53,138 bases of DNA from Acanthaster planci (Eukaryota > Echinodermata > Asteroidea > Valvatida > Acanthasteridae), in NCBI RefSeq assembly GCF_001949145.1, contig NW_019091359.1, positions 1,775,799 through 1,828,936 of the forward strand, written 5' to 3'. Of the stretch, positions 33,893 through 46,200 are shown in pieces (within the stretch, counting starts at the first letter, position 1; each line of letters starts with the position of its first letter). The translations under genes were made by a program, and so were the position numbers. The notes beneath the pieces were generated by a model. That model searched no databases, had not been told where the DNA came from, and saw nothing but the letters and a program-made list of their open reading frames with translations.

Positions 33893-35722
33893 TACGCATC
33901 GCATCATCACACTGTCGCATCGTCGTGCCAATTGCGTCGTTGTGCCGTCGCATTTGCAATCTTTAGGCCTGTTCATTTTTTTAGCTAGAGAGGGCATGTA
34001 CTGTCATGTACATGTAGGAACCACTTATCTGATCTATATCATACAATAATTATTTAACAATCCGAGTGGCATTTCCAACAGCCTATCTCTCAAGGCATTT
34101 TTAACTCGGGGACAGTTTCATGTTTTGTTGATGAGGACACACTTTTTTATTTCTTGGTCCTCGAGCCGTCAATGAGAAGCCTTGAAAAAAAATTTTTGGT
34201 ACATTTCCTTGGACACACTTCTCTGAAAAATTGATGAAATAGATTTAAAATGAAATGTTTATTTTCATTCCGACCACTGCTAAAGCTGTGCCACCAATGT
34301 TTATTTTTGATCTTTCCTTTCATTTCCAAACTACATGTAACTTTTTTCTTTTTTTCTTCCTCCCCTCTTAAATGTGGCAATTGATGTCTTGAGGAATGAA
34401 AAAAATTTTTTATTTTTTGCTCTCCACTCTACATGTTTTTGCCTAAAAGCTCGAGGACCGAGGAATAAAAAAGTCTGGCCTGAGGAACATTCCTCTCAAA
34501 CTCTTGTGGAAGCAATTTCATTCAGTACCTGCAATGCACACCATTTCAAATCTTCAGAATGCCACAAATTTCAGAATACTGGTAGGTGTAACATGCTCCA
34601 AAATAATGACAGACCAGCTCATCTCCTGACAATTATGTCAAGGTGAATGGTTAAATCATATGCAAATAAGGAAAAATCTTTGAACGTGAAGTGGGGAAAG
34701 ACATGACAAACTAAGTCATGAAATCGAAGTAAGGGACTGCTGAGGAACTGTTCCATGAGTCACAGAATGAAAAAGTGGCATAATGTACATGTACATTAAT
34801 AGAAAAGGCTTTTTAGTTTGGAGAGGGGAACATAATGACACCATATCAACTGTCGACAGCACTGTTCCTTCTGTAACATGGCATGAGGATGCGATGGCAG
34901 GATGATGTGAGGGCAAAACAATGCGACAGCACAACAATGCAATGGCATGACAATGCGACAACACGACAATGCAACGGCACAACGATGTGATGACACGACG
35001 CAACTATGCAGTGGCATGATGCGACTATGCGATGGCACAACACGATGATGCAATGGCAAAACAATGCGACAACACGACAATGCGACGGCACAACGATGTG
35101 ATGGCACAACTATGCGTTGGCATGATGATGCGATGGCAAAACAATGCGACAGCACGACAGTGCGACAATGCAGTGGCATGACAATGCGATGGCACAACGC
35201 TGTGATGGCACGACTATGCGTTGGCATGATGATGCGATGGCAAAACAATGCGACAGCACAACAGTGCGACAGTGCAGTGGCATGACAATGCGACTATGCA
35301 ATGGCACAACGATGTGATGACACGACGCAACTATGCAATGGCATGATGCGACTATGCGATGGCACAACACGACGATGCAATGGCAAAACAATGCGACAAC
35401 ACGACAATGCGACGGCACAACGATGTGATGGCACAACTATGCGTTGGCATGATGATGCGATGGCAAAACAATGCGACAGCACGACAGTGCGACAATGCAA
35501 CGGCACAACGATGTGATGGCACAACGATGTGATGGCACAACTATGCGAATGCATGATGATGCGATGGCAAAACAATGCGACAGCACGACAGTGCGACAGT
35601 GCAGTGGCATGACAATGCGACTATGCAATGGCATGACGCGACTTTGCAATGGCACAACACAACGATGCGACGGCATGATGATGCAATGGCACAACGATGC
35701 GAGAGTGTGATGATGCAACGTA
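33893..35722. mobile_element. Fold-back element with satellite-type inverted ends
   Basis: The left end TACGCATCGCATCATCACAC and the right end, read on the minus strand (TACGTTGCATCATCACACTC), are near-identical and continue into the same GCATCGTTGTGCC-type short repeats in opposite orientation. The left satellite arm is short (about 70 bases); the right is a long array (34880-35722). The middle (33963-34879) holds no recognised gene. Sea-urchin TU fold-back elements also have inverted ends built of short tandem repeats, so this architecture has a precedent. Kinship is inferred, not shown. Confidence 0.65.
34880..35722. repeat. Short-period satellite with ~327-bp higher-order repeat
   Basis: It is made of variants of ACAATGCGACRGCACAAC and GATGTGATGGCACAAC. 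A segment starting GATGTGATGACACGACGCAA at 34984 recurs at 35311, a 327-base higher-order period with few changes over some 190 bases. Open frames in both directions (CHHIVVPSH-like and RQHDNATAQ-like) follow from the periodicity and should not be read as genes. Confidence 0.9.
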
Positions 35723-36846
35723 GTGTTGGACTCTTTTCCCCATGAAAAAAGAATAAACAAATGTGCCATAGGTTTCAAAAGGAAAAGGGAATTTTTAATC
35801 CCGGTATTCAATTAAACATTGATTAAAGTAACATAAATTGACATTGATTAAAGTGTGACTTTCTTGCATATTTAAAAATGATATTTATTTTTCATGTATT
35901 TGACTGTCACACATTGCTTTTTTTTTTTAAAAACAGTCGCTCAACCAATACCAAAGGCACGTAATTGATCAATCATGATTGTATGCGTGTGTGACACAGA
36001 CTTCACAATGTTGAACTGGTCTTGTTTTATGCACCAGCCTGGGAAACTAACAAAAGTGCAGTGCAGGCCAAAAGTATGGGGCGCCATCAGGGCCATAATT
36101 AATATTTTACAAAACGAATGCTCCAAATAAAAAAAAGCTCAAAGTTTAAAAACAAACGAAAGAAAAGGTCCATAAATAAAGGACATCGATAAAGTGAAAA
36201 AGATAAATTAAAAACAAATGACAGAAAAATGAAGCAGAGTTCTGAATCCTGATTTGCAAACAGCATTTGCGAACTAAACGATGCAAACCTCAAACGATCA
36301 GAAAAAAGGAAAGGACAAAATAAAAGAATAAAAGCACAGAAATAAATAATAAAAGCACAAAACCAAAGGATCTAAAGAAAAAAAACGATCAATGGACAGA
36401 GTCAAACGATCAAAGGAAAAAACAAAATGAACTAAATTAAAGCGAACGTTGAGGGCGGCAATTGCTGGCGCTATGATGACGGTGAGCGTAAATCCGATCT
36501 CGAATCCAGCATGTCAAACACACACTAGTAACTGCTTTCCTGTGTGATTCACACACACCTAAGGTAAGGTACTGTACGTATGCTCATAGCTCAGGTTTGC
36601 TCGTGGAATTTGCCAAGACTTGATTTGGTTCAGCTCCAGGAAGTACATGTACACATGTAGTAGCGGCTGTGCGAAGAACTTTCTAGCAGGGCGTGTGAGC
36701 TAGTTACATGTTATTTTAAATAAAATCCAAATCCAGCCTTGGGAGTACTCCACAGGTTACATTGTGGTGATTTTATACACTATCCGATGCACGTACATGT
36801 ACCTTAAACCACAACAACCGACTGCTAGGAGTTCTTTCCCGTCATT
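35723..36846. other. Intergenic, no gene seen
   Basis: AT-rich sequence with purine-rich AAAGGAAAA-type tracts at 36120-36440. Nothing coding or repetitive can be supported. Confidence 0.5.
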
Positions 36847-37641
36847 NNNNNNNNNNNNNNNNNNNNNNNNNNNNNNNNNNNNNNNNNNNNNNNNNNNNNN
36901 NNNNNNNNNNNNNNNNNNNNNNNNNNNNNNNNNNNNNNNNNNNNNNNNNNNNNNNNNNNNNNNNNNNNNNNNNNNNNNNNNNNNNNNNNNNNNNNNNNNN
37001 NNNNNNNNNNNNNNNNNNNNNNNNNNNNNNNNNNNNNNNNNNNNNNNNNNNNNNNNNNNNNNNNNNNNNNNNNNNNNNNNNNNNNNNNNNNNNNNNNNNN
37101 NNNNNNNNNNNNNNNNNNNNNNNNNNNNNNNNNNNNNNNNNNNNNNNNNNNNNNNNNNNNNNNNNNNNNNNNNNNNNNNNNNNNNNNNNNNNNNNNNNNN
37201 NNNNNNNNNNNNNNNNNNNNNNNNNNNNNNNNNNNNNNNNNNNNNNNNNNNNNNNNNNNNNNNNNNNNNNNNNNNNNNNNNNNNNNNNNNNNNNNNNNNN
37301 NNNNNNNNNNNNNNNNNNNNNNNNNNNNNNNNNNNNNNNNNNNNNNNNNNNNNNNNNNNNNNNNNNNNNNNNNNNNNNNNNNNNNNNNNNNNNNNNNNNN
37401 NNNNNNNNNNNNNNNNNNNNNNNNNNNNNNNNNNNNNNNNNNNNNNNNNNNNNNNNNNNNNNNNNNNNNNNNNNNNNNNNNNNNNNNNNNNNNNNNNNNN
37501 NNNNNNNNNNNNNNNNNNNNNNNNNNNNNNNNNNNNNNNNNNNNNNNNNNNNNNNNNNNNNNNNNNNNNNNNNNNNNNNNNNNNNNNNNNNNNNNNNNNN
37601 NNNNNNNNNNNNNNNNNNNNNNNNNNNNNNNNNNNNNNNNN
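36847..37641. other. Assembly gap (795 N)
   Basis: The gap is flanked on both sides by near-copies of the same ~45-base sequence containing ACAACCGACTGCTAGGA (36811-36846 and 37659-37690), suggesting a tandem repeat or a duplicated allele at the join. Confidence 1.
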
Positions 37642-40142
37642 ACTTTATACATGTACCATAACAACCGACTGCTAGGAACTTCCCAGTCAAGGATGATTCC
37701 TGCTTGCCTTCCTTGGATGCAGAAAACGCTGTGTCCCACATCACAGCCGTCAACAACTGTTTGGCAAAAGCCACCATTTGAACATATATGTCTCTCACTG
37801 CACAGCATGTGTGCAAAGATGTTATTTAATGTACAGAGATGTGTGGATACAAATGTACACGTATGTATGCTTGTATAATTTGTATTTATGCCAAGTAGGA
37901 GTCATCCCAGGCAATTGTACATGCCATAATATGAAGCTCCAAAGATGTGCTCTGCCATGTGGCTTATGACGTCTGCATCAATCTGCCTTTGAATCCGTCC
38001 CCCCGAAGAACAGGAAATCAAATTTGCCAGCTGTAAAGCCGGCTGAGTTTTTCCGCTGATCAACAACTTCCTGAGAGATATCCTGACCGGGATCCCATGG
38101 AAGTGGGAGGGAAGGGCTGAAATGGCCAGTGCGTGTGAAGTTTTTCATTAGAGTGATACCTGGGGATTTACCATCCTACCAAGTTCAGGGCCTGTTAAGG
38201 GTGGAGTCATCGGTGTCACGACAGTGAAGCATGCAGCCAGGCTTACACATGTAGCACAGTCACGTCTGTGGGGACTGAGATTGCCAGAGAAGGTTGGAGA
38301 ATATCTTGAATATACAGTACCTGTACACATACTGTAAATCATGTACATTTGTACTGTACATGTACATTAAAAATTTATGCACAAGTATCCCTCCTTTTGC
38401 TGTAACCATCAAAAACAGTAAAAAAATTCCCCTCCTTTTGATTTCCCCCAAGTACACAGACACATATGGGAAATTTGACTGGTTTTGACTGATGTCCAAT
38501 CAGTGTGTCAAGAATGTGGCTTTGCATAGGGATACTGTATATACATATATGTACTTGTGCCTCGACAAAGGACTACCTGCTCTGGCACATGTACATGTAT
38601 TGGCCACAATGGCCAGTGAACATGACACTGACGCATATTAAACTTATTCTAAGCCATTTTCATGTTTTCATCAGGGTCAGAGTATCCAGTAGGCACAGCA
38701 GCTGTACCAAGGGCTGATGTTCATGTGGGGCCTACATGTACATGAACGAAAGATTTGAAGGCCTGTGAAAAACGCCAGCACCAGAAAATGTAGTTTTGAA
38801 AGGTTTAGCATCTTTGTTTGAAGTTTTGATTTGAGAAAGCCTCCGAGTGACCAGTACAATACAGCTCAGGGTCAACCGTCAACGTGATATTTGACATCCT
38901 TGACAAGTGCTGTAAATTAACGATGGCTGGTACATTGGGGGCAGTAAAGCCTGTGTACAGTTGAACCTCGTTAAGCATTTTGTTTTTATAAGCAGAATGT
39001 TGTATAAATTAACAATCCTCCTGTCTACATGTTTGAGGTTTGACTGCACAGTATGTGTAAACTACACGTAGGCCCAATGATACAGGCAATCCAGCCCTTT
39101 TGAACACACTTGTCCAGATTAGGAAATCTTTACATGTACACGTGTGTTGCCCCAACTCGTACCTCAACTTTGAAAACCCCAAAATATTTAGTGAATACGA
39201 AAAATAATGTATTGTTTTGAAAAGATGGTTATAGAGTAGTTATTCATGATCTACTTTTTTGTGAAAGTCGGGAAGTGCTGATGAAAAAAGTTGTGATATT
39301 TGATGCATTTTGTTGATAAAAGACATGTTTACCCAACTTACCCGTAAGCTGAGTGACTTGCATGCTTAAAGTAGCTACAAACACACGCAAACAACCAAGA
39401 ACACTTATCATCAAGACCTTTTGATTTGATTTAAGAGTTGAGAAAGTTGGAATGATGGGAAGTCACAATGTAAAGTTTGCTATGACACCAAGTGCACTTG
39501 TATCTTGTTTGTAAATTTGGTTCTCAAAAAGAGCTGAGTAAATCGACATTAGAGTTTTTGTGTCTCTTGTTTCATGTAGCATATTCCAACTTGCCACCAA
39601 GTCTAGGGCTGTGCCAGTTGTTTAAATATTTGATCAACTATCAAATATTTATTTTTTAAATTGAATATTCGTTCGGGTAGGTGAAACTTAGTTAAATGAA
39701 AAAGGAAAAAAGAATTTGATAAAAATGATAAGGCCAAATATGTACATGGACCTTTACTTCAAGTTTTTTTTTATGTTTTGCTTTCACCCGTTGTGGTGTG
39801 GGAACTCAGTCGGACTAAAGGAATAAATCACTCATTTAGACTGAACATCAGTTGGACTCCCAGCCTCCTCCAACTTGGGGACACACCCATGTCCTCAAAA
39901 TTAATGAGTTAGACCACCACACAAATGTGCATGATCGGTTGAATATTTGCATATAGTATATTCAGTTATTTGAATTGGCACAGCCTTGCACTGTACAAGG
40001 TTTTGTAACGTACAACGTACTGTTACAGGTGTTGATAGAGGAAGATCACCAGGGGTAACAAATGACTCCACCCATTCTCTGATTCGATTTGGTCCGTTGT
40101 TGAGTGACTCTGTGGTGTGTGCTTGTCTTTCATTCTCTGTAG
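37642..40142. other. Upstream region of exportin-T
   Basis: No coding exons recognised. It carries many TACATGTA-type motifs and one hAT-like MITE (39604-39988). A pyrimidine tract ending TTCTCTGTAG at 40142 could be the acceptor for a 5'UTR intron of XPOT, in which case the promoter lies further left. Confidence 0.45.
39604..39988. mobile_element. hAT-like MITE, copy 1
   Basis: The ends TAGGGCTGTGCCAG and TTGGCACAGCCTTG are inverted, and the interior is AT-rich with ATATTTGA/ATTCG motifs. The ends resemble hAT-type termini. No clean 8-base target duplication was found. Confidence 0.5.
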
Positions 40143-40200
40143 TCTGTGGAACAGATGTTATGACAGTGCCGGGTACCAGGGAGGACGGACAGAGGGTGCC

Positions 40201-40260
40201 ATGGATGAGCAAGCCTTACAAGGACTGGGGCCTCTAGCCGACCAGGCCAGTCATGCCAGG
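40201..40260 (+). CDS. XPOT: XPOT coding exon 1
   Basis: It encodes the first 20 residues, MDEQALQGLGPLADQASHAR, matching the exportin-T N-terminus, and ends AGG|gtaaga in phase 0. Purines at -3 and +4 surround the ATG. Confidence 0.93.
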
Positions 40261-43200
40261 GTAAGATTGATGACACGCGCCAACAGCGGCCCCTAACCTG
40301 CCGACTAGGAAGAGCCTGTGCCGCCACACGGGGGAAGCCTGTGGTTTTTTTTGCGATCCCAGTCGAGTCATCGGCGGCAGTGGGACCGCAGCGCTGGTGC
40401 TGCACAGGCTCGGCCAGTCAGGGTTGAGCGTTGTAAATGCTTAAATGGAGCAGTTGAGAAATCACACAATTTTTGGCAGCGTTGGTTCACATCAGGTCAA
40501 AGTGGTGGTAGATTTGCCATGTCATTTGGTCCTCTAACTTGCTAATGCTTTTGCTGACTCAGTGAGCTATGTTCCCTCTTGCTAAAGCTGTCTTGCCCAT
40601 GTTTACTTGTACAGTTGATGTACCCACACAGTGAACAGTTTAAAAGGATTATGTCTAGCTTTTCAGAGTTTTTAAGTTCAGAGTTTTCATTCCCAAATTT
40701 GCTTAACAAGAACAGCATGGCAGGGAATCAAATCATGAGCAAATGCATACATCCCCTGGCAATTTGGCCAGGATTAGCAAAATGTTTCCACCCAGAAAAC
40801 TCACTTTGCAGTGTCGAGGTAAAGCAGTGCCCTGGCACCCTCGCAAGGCCCGTATTCGTCTGCTGCTTTCAATCAACTTGGAAGTCTTCCAGTCATTCAG
40901 GGTCATGCCAAGAAATTAACCAGTCCGGATCGGGGAAAGAGTACATGTACTGGGGAGCCAGCATGGTCATATGGGAGATTGTTACATGTAGTTGACTGCA
41001 AGGGAACAGGAACAAGGGAAACACGGTGAAAAACCCCAGCGAGATGTTGACTTCAGTCAGTTGTGTCCCACTTCCTTTCATAAATCTGGTCATAAATTAT
41101 GGTTAGGTTCCTCTGGTTCAACTCTGCCTTCTCAAGTACATACATGTACATACATGTTCGGTGGGAATTTTGTGGGTTCCTCTGTCATGTTGGGCATGCT
41201 TACCTGTACCTGTACGCCAGGATGTAATGAGTCCAGGCTGGTCCCCTGGGCTCATAAACCCCCTAAAATTGTGAAGTTAGGCACCAAGGAACTGAATTTA
41301 ACCCAGTTTTCACCATTTTTTTTTTACTGTAACACATTTTGCATGAGTCATGGTTTGTGCTGGTATTTATCACTCGTCTCCGCAACCCTCAAGGTCCCTG
41401 TGCGCCTTAATCCATGGGTCACATGATCCCAGCTGTATATTTTTCCCGATCCTGGCTTGGGATGATCACCGTTGTTTTGTGAGATACATCGTGATCTACT
41501 CCACGCCCTGCTCGTTTTGTTTGAAGTCAATCCCCAGATTACGTCTTGAGTCACTGGGAGCAGTGCTGTTGTTGAGTCGCTGTCACTCCTTGCTGGAATG
41601 CAGGCAGAGAAGTGTCCACCTATCATTTCTTCTGCGTTTCCTGCTGGGGTCCGGAACATCCCGACAATACCTTTGGGGAATGTTTGGCACTGCATAAATT
41701 GTGATTGATGATTAGAATTTGGCTGTGCATTTTTTGAGAACAGAACATGATGAACTGTTGCAAAGTCTTGTACGTGGTCGTTGTGATTGCTTTCTGCAAA
41801 GGTTCTACATTGTGCTTCTGAAATTATCGTTTTGTTTGAGCCTATTCCCGTCCACTGATACAAATGAGTGGAGACGATTCTGCTGTGTTCTTTCAGAGGT
41901 TCATTCATATGCAAAAATCTGTGGAAACCCGTGGCAGAAGTTTTACTACATTACGAGAGAGAAGACATCGGAGGCAATCCGAGTGGGATTGAACTTTCTA
42001 CTTTTCAACGTCTACAGCATTTGGGCGCCAGTCTCACCAGCCCATGAGAGACTGATTAAACTTGTCTTTACCTCATCGCGTAGAGGAAAAATCCTTGCCA
42101 AAAATTCTACCCACGGGAAACATGTGTTAGTGCTTTAGAAGGGAAAACGTTAGACTTGGGCACAGAGTGCTCTTGTAGTTGCAGATTGTGTTGTCAGCCC
42201 TCACCACGCCTACCACTTAACTTTGAGAACTAGAACTGGTGAATTATTATTTTTTTTTGGAGACCAAGTCGTTTTCTCTGTGACACTCAAACGCCCTGGC
42301 CTTCAAGAGTTCCCGGTCCCTTCACAGTCCAGGCCCATGTTCATTCTCGACCGGCACCACATCAACAACTACCAAACCTTCCCGCCACCCACCATGGCTT
42401 TCTTGCACCTGCCCCCGTTCATTGAGAATGTAATTGCCCCAAACTCTGTCCCTACGCAGGCCCTGGCCTACTTCGAGCAGCTGAAGCAGTCGGACGAGGG
42501 ATGGAAGCTGTGCACGGAGGCCGTAACTCAGGGGATGTACGAGAGCGACCACATCAAGTTCTTCTGCTTCCAAGTCCTGGAGAACTTCCTCAAAACAAGG
42601 TCAGTTGGATGTATACAGTTATTCCAGGGCGCAGGTCAGAACACTCAAATTTGCCTGTATTTATTGACCCATACTTGTGTCATTTCTGCTTTCTCAGGTA
42701 CATTTTTGTTCTCATGCCAAATTTAATTAACCAATCCAATTCTAGAGGTTAGTTAACGCCTCTTCTCACTTCATGCAGGCCCAACCCCTACCCACTCCCT
42801 CTAAAAATAAAATATACTTGTTTCAATTCCAGAGCAAATGTTGTCATCAACTGTCCCAGCTAATCTCTTCCCTTTTCTCTCTCGCACAACTAACCACTTC
42901 CCCCTCCCCCAACAAATTAATTTATAACTCTTAGAAAGCTACTGGGAAGGAAAAGTAGGACTTAAAAGAAGTGATGCTGATTTACCTGCCCCAGAAGGTT
43001 TTAGATGGCACCATGGACGTACAGGCCTGCATGTAGGATGGCCACAAACACCAAATAGTGCTGGTTTCTATTGGGGTCCTGCAGTGAAAAATTAAGTAAA
43101 TTAAATTAATTAATTAAAAATTAGAAACTTCAATCACAGACACACGTGTACAGGTGCCTGTGTGATGAACAGTTGTATGTGTACATGTTCATGAGCTTTG

Positions 43201-46200
43201 TTCAGTTTCGATGTTGTCAAAATGCTGGTGCTTGTGCACATAGCACTTAGCAATTTCATCTCAGTCACAACAAGGCTTTGATGAGATTGCACACTCGTAG
43301 ACTTCACGTGGTGAGCGTAGACCCGTGGAAATTGATTATTTCTTGTTTTCGTCTCTAATACATGTACATGGGAGCAGTCTCTCAGCAGCGAGGGTAATGT
43401 GCATATCCATTGAAGTATCCATTTGGTGTATTATCGATCAATTTGAATACTTGCAGATTGTTCAAGAGGTTTTGAAGGATTTTGTAGGGTTTGGGATGGT
43501 AGAACCCAACTGCTGGTGCTGGCAGTACATTTATACACTGTATTATAGGGCTGTGCTGAATATCTGAATATTCAATTGGTTATCAAATATTATTTTCCGA
43601 ATTTAAATATTTGAATGCAAAATTTGTGAAAAGGGAGAATTTAGATTTGTTTTAAATGAGAAAAATTGCAGTATGGAGGCTTGTTTCAAGCTGATTCAAA
43701 TGAAAAGCAACAGAAATCTAACGATTCAGAAGTAAATTATTCATTGAAAAATTGTAAACAGAATAGAAATTTTCAGCAGGGCAAGAAGTATTGTTTGTCT
43801 CTTAAATCTTGCTGTAAAATCGTGGCTGGAGATACTCCCAGACGTATAAAGCTCCATGTTATGCTTTTATATTGATCATAATGTACAATTTTGTGTCTAA
43901 TTGCAACTGATTTTTAATATGGTTTGTTCATCAACAATCTGTTGGTCGTCTCAACCGAATATTGCGATATTCATTCGAACTGAAGGTCGAATATTCGAAT
44001 AGTGAATTACTCGAATTGACTCAGCCCGACTTTGTGACTTGACTCCACCTAGGCTGGAGTTGATCCAGTGCACACTGCCACCAAAGCAACTGTTTCACTT
44101 TGCTCAGCAGGCTTCCTAGAGGGAACTGGAGGGGTCAGGGATTAAAGAAGTCAAAAAGTGTTGAGAAAAAAGTTCAGATGTACAGAATTTGGGTTTGAAG
44201 GTGAACCTTTTGTGAACCTCCAACAGAATTATTCCTCAAAAGCGAAACAAAACTTAAAACCATTTGCATCACACCTCCATAAAAATTATTTTTGTAATCT
44301 TGATATTAGATTCAGCTAAAGTGTGAAGTAATAATTATAATGTACGCAGTATGCATGAGTCTCACAGACTATGTACCAGTCCCTTTTGTTGTGTTTCTGC
44401 TGATCTGTATACTTTAATACCAGCAGGACTTTGTACTGGAGACTTGGTTGAAAATCTGTCCTAGATTCTCCGCTAGGGAGACTAACAAAGAGCCTCGTAA
44501 TTCCCTAAACCAACTGGTTCTGTTGCTCACACTGACTTCACAATAATATCCGTAGGCACCATTACTGTCTTTTCCTTCTTCTTTTTTTTCTGTCGCAAGG
44601 CAGGAAATGCAAGATTATTCACCAATTTTCAAGCCGGAAAGACGTTTATTATATGTTAAACCCACTTTCTTTTGGACCTGTAGTTTAGACAGATGTACCT
44701 TTAATGCATCAATTAAGATTTTGTAACATCACATCCGATACTTTAATTGAAAAAAAAAAAACGAAGAGTAAACGGAATTAACTGTCATTAATGAGGAGGA
44801 AATTGGGGCTGTTGTCTCATTTAAATTACACGGTGACCAAGTTTCCAGAAATTGTCTCAAGTCCTGAAATAATTAAGTTTGATTTAAAGGCATCATTACA
44901 GGCCGCAGAATCCACGAGTTGATCACACAGAACAGTGGAGGTGCATAATTGGGTTGAAATGTGTCGGAAAAAGGAAGCTCGCGTGATGAATTGTGGGCGT
45001 AAGATTTCAGGAGCCCAAGCCTCTAATTATAATCAGGTGCAGACAAGCATTTCGTGTACGGTATGGGAAAGCAACCATTCGAATATAGGCTGGAAAAAAT
45101 GAATTTGGGGTTGCATGTTGATATTGCCTATTTCCCTGACCCTCCTAATGTTAATATCAGAATTTCTATGCATACATGTGCACACTTTAGGGGGTCTGAG
45201 ATTCTTAAAGCCAGTTCGGTACTCCCTCAGTGCATGCACATCATGAAATAGAGCATAGGTCATTGAGAGTAACTGGTACGCTCAACTGAGGTTGGGTCTG
45301 TCAGCAGGGCCACACAGTGATTCACAGGCACGGAGTTGTTTTTAGCTGCCATGGTTTTGTCCCAGGTGGCCTTGCCTCATTGAAATACAATGTACCCAGT
45401 TGGCCTGTAGAGGCTTTGCATGGTAGCCATCTTGCAGGGCAGTTCTTTTGTTCCACAGAGAAACCTCCTTTGTGCATACCCTGTGGAACAGAAGCACTGG
45501 CCTGCAAGATGGCAGCCATGCAAACCCTCTGTTGTGCACTGATCCGATAACAGCAGCAGTGAAGACATTCCAGAGTTTTAAACGACTGTCATTTTGTCTT
45601 TTTCTCCTCCTTTCAAACAATGCTACATCAGATATTCCACTGCCATCCCATCTGACCAACAGATCTTGAAGCAGTCGCTGTTACAGTGGCTACAAATGCA
45701 GGTAAGAAGTCCAGGCACGACATGACGCCCCCTCCCCCGGAGGGTTTTCACAACGAAATGGGTCATAATGTAATGAGCACCTTACAAAGAAATGTTGGTG
45801 AATATAGTTTCTGACGTAAGTACAGTCGACTGTTGAGACGGAGCACTCCAATGGCATAATCCAGTCACAAAGAGCCAATTCTGGGGTCCCAAGTCCATTG
45901 AAATCTCTTGTTTTCCCTTCTTTTGCAAGTCTTTTGCTGTAAAACAAGGTTTTGGTGAAAGCAAAGCCCGAAAATCCCCTCAGCCTTTTTTTGGAACGAC
46001 AGTGATCATATTCTGTGTCCCCATTACAATGCTAATACATGTACATGTATATTGGATCGTCAGGTTGTAGAGCCACTGAAGGCCAGCACCGGTACATGTA
46101 CATGTAGTTTTTCTTTCAAGTTAGCATATGAGATTACTGTTTTGAATTGCAAAAATGCTAATAATTAGCAGTAGAATTGATAATTAAAACATTTCGTGGC

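Larger units (their letters stand above)
42600..45631. other. XPOT intron 2 with MITE and hairpin
   Basis: A 3.0-kb intron. It holds a hAT-like MITE at 43546-44028 and a hairpin-forming inverted repeat at 45412-45526. No coding exon is expected here because exons 2 and 3 join in phase. Confidence 0.6.

Noticed and set aside
34716-35811. Many overlapping open frames on both strands with H/C/V/I-rich or Q/H/D/N-rich peptides
   Set aside because: They follow directly from the short-period satellite and mirror each other on opposite strands. No gene.
36764-37816. Frames over 300 codons
   Set aside because: They consist almost entirely of N-gap positions.
41348-41914. 188-codon minus-strand frame, the longest ungapped one
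   Set aside because: It lies in XPOT intron 1 on the other strand, shows no domain or conserved motif, and has low-bias composition. Probably chance.
42223-42459. Open frame running in-frame into XPOT exon 2 from upstream
   Set aside because: The segment before 42460 has no exportin-T similarity. The acceptor CCTACGCAG and the phase-0 junction to exon 1 fit exactly, so this is intron read-through.
45317-45660. Frames on both strands around the XPOT intron 2 hairpin
   Set aside because: They are products of the inverted repeat, with similar peptides on the two strands.
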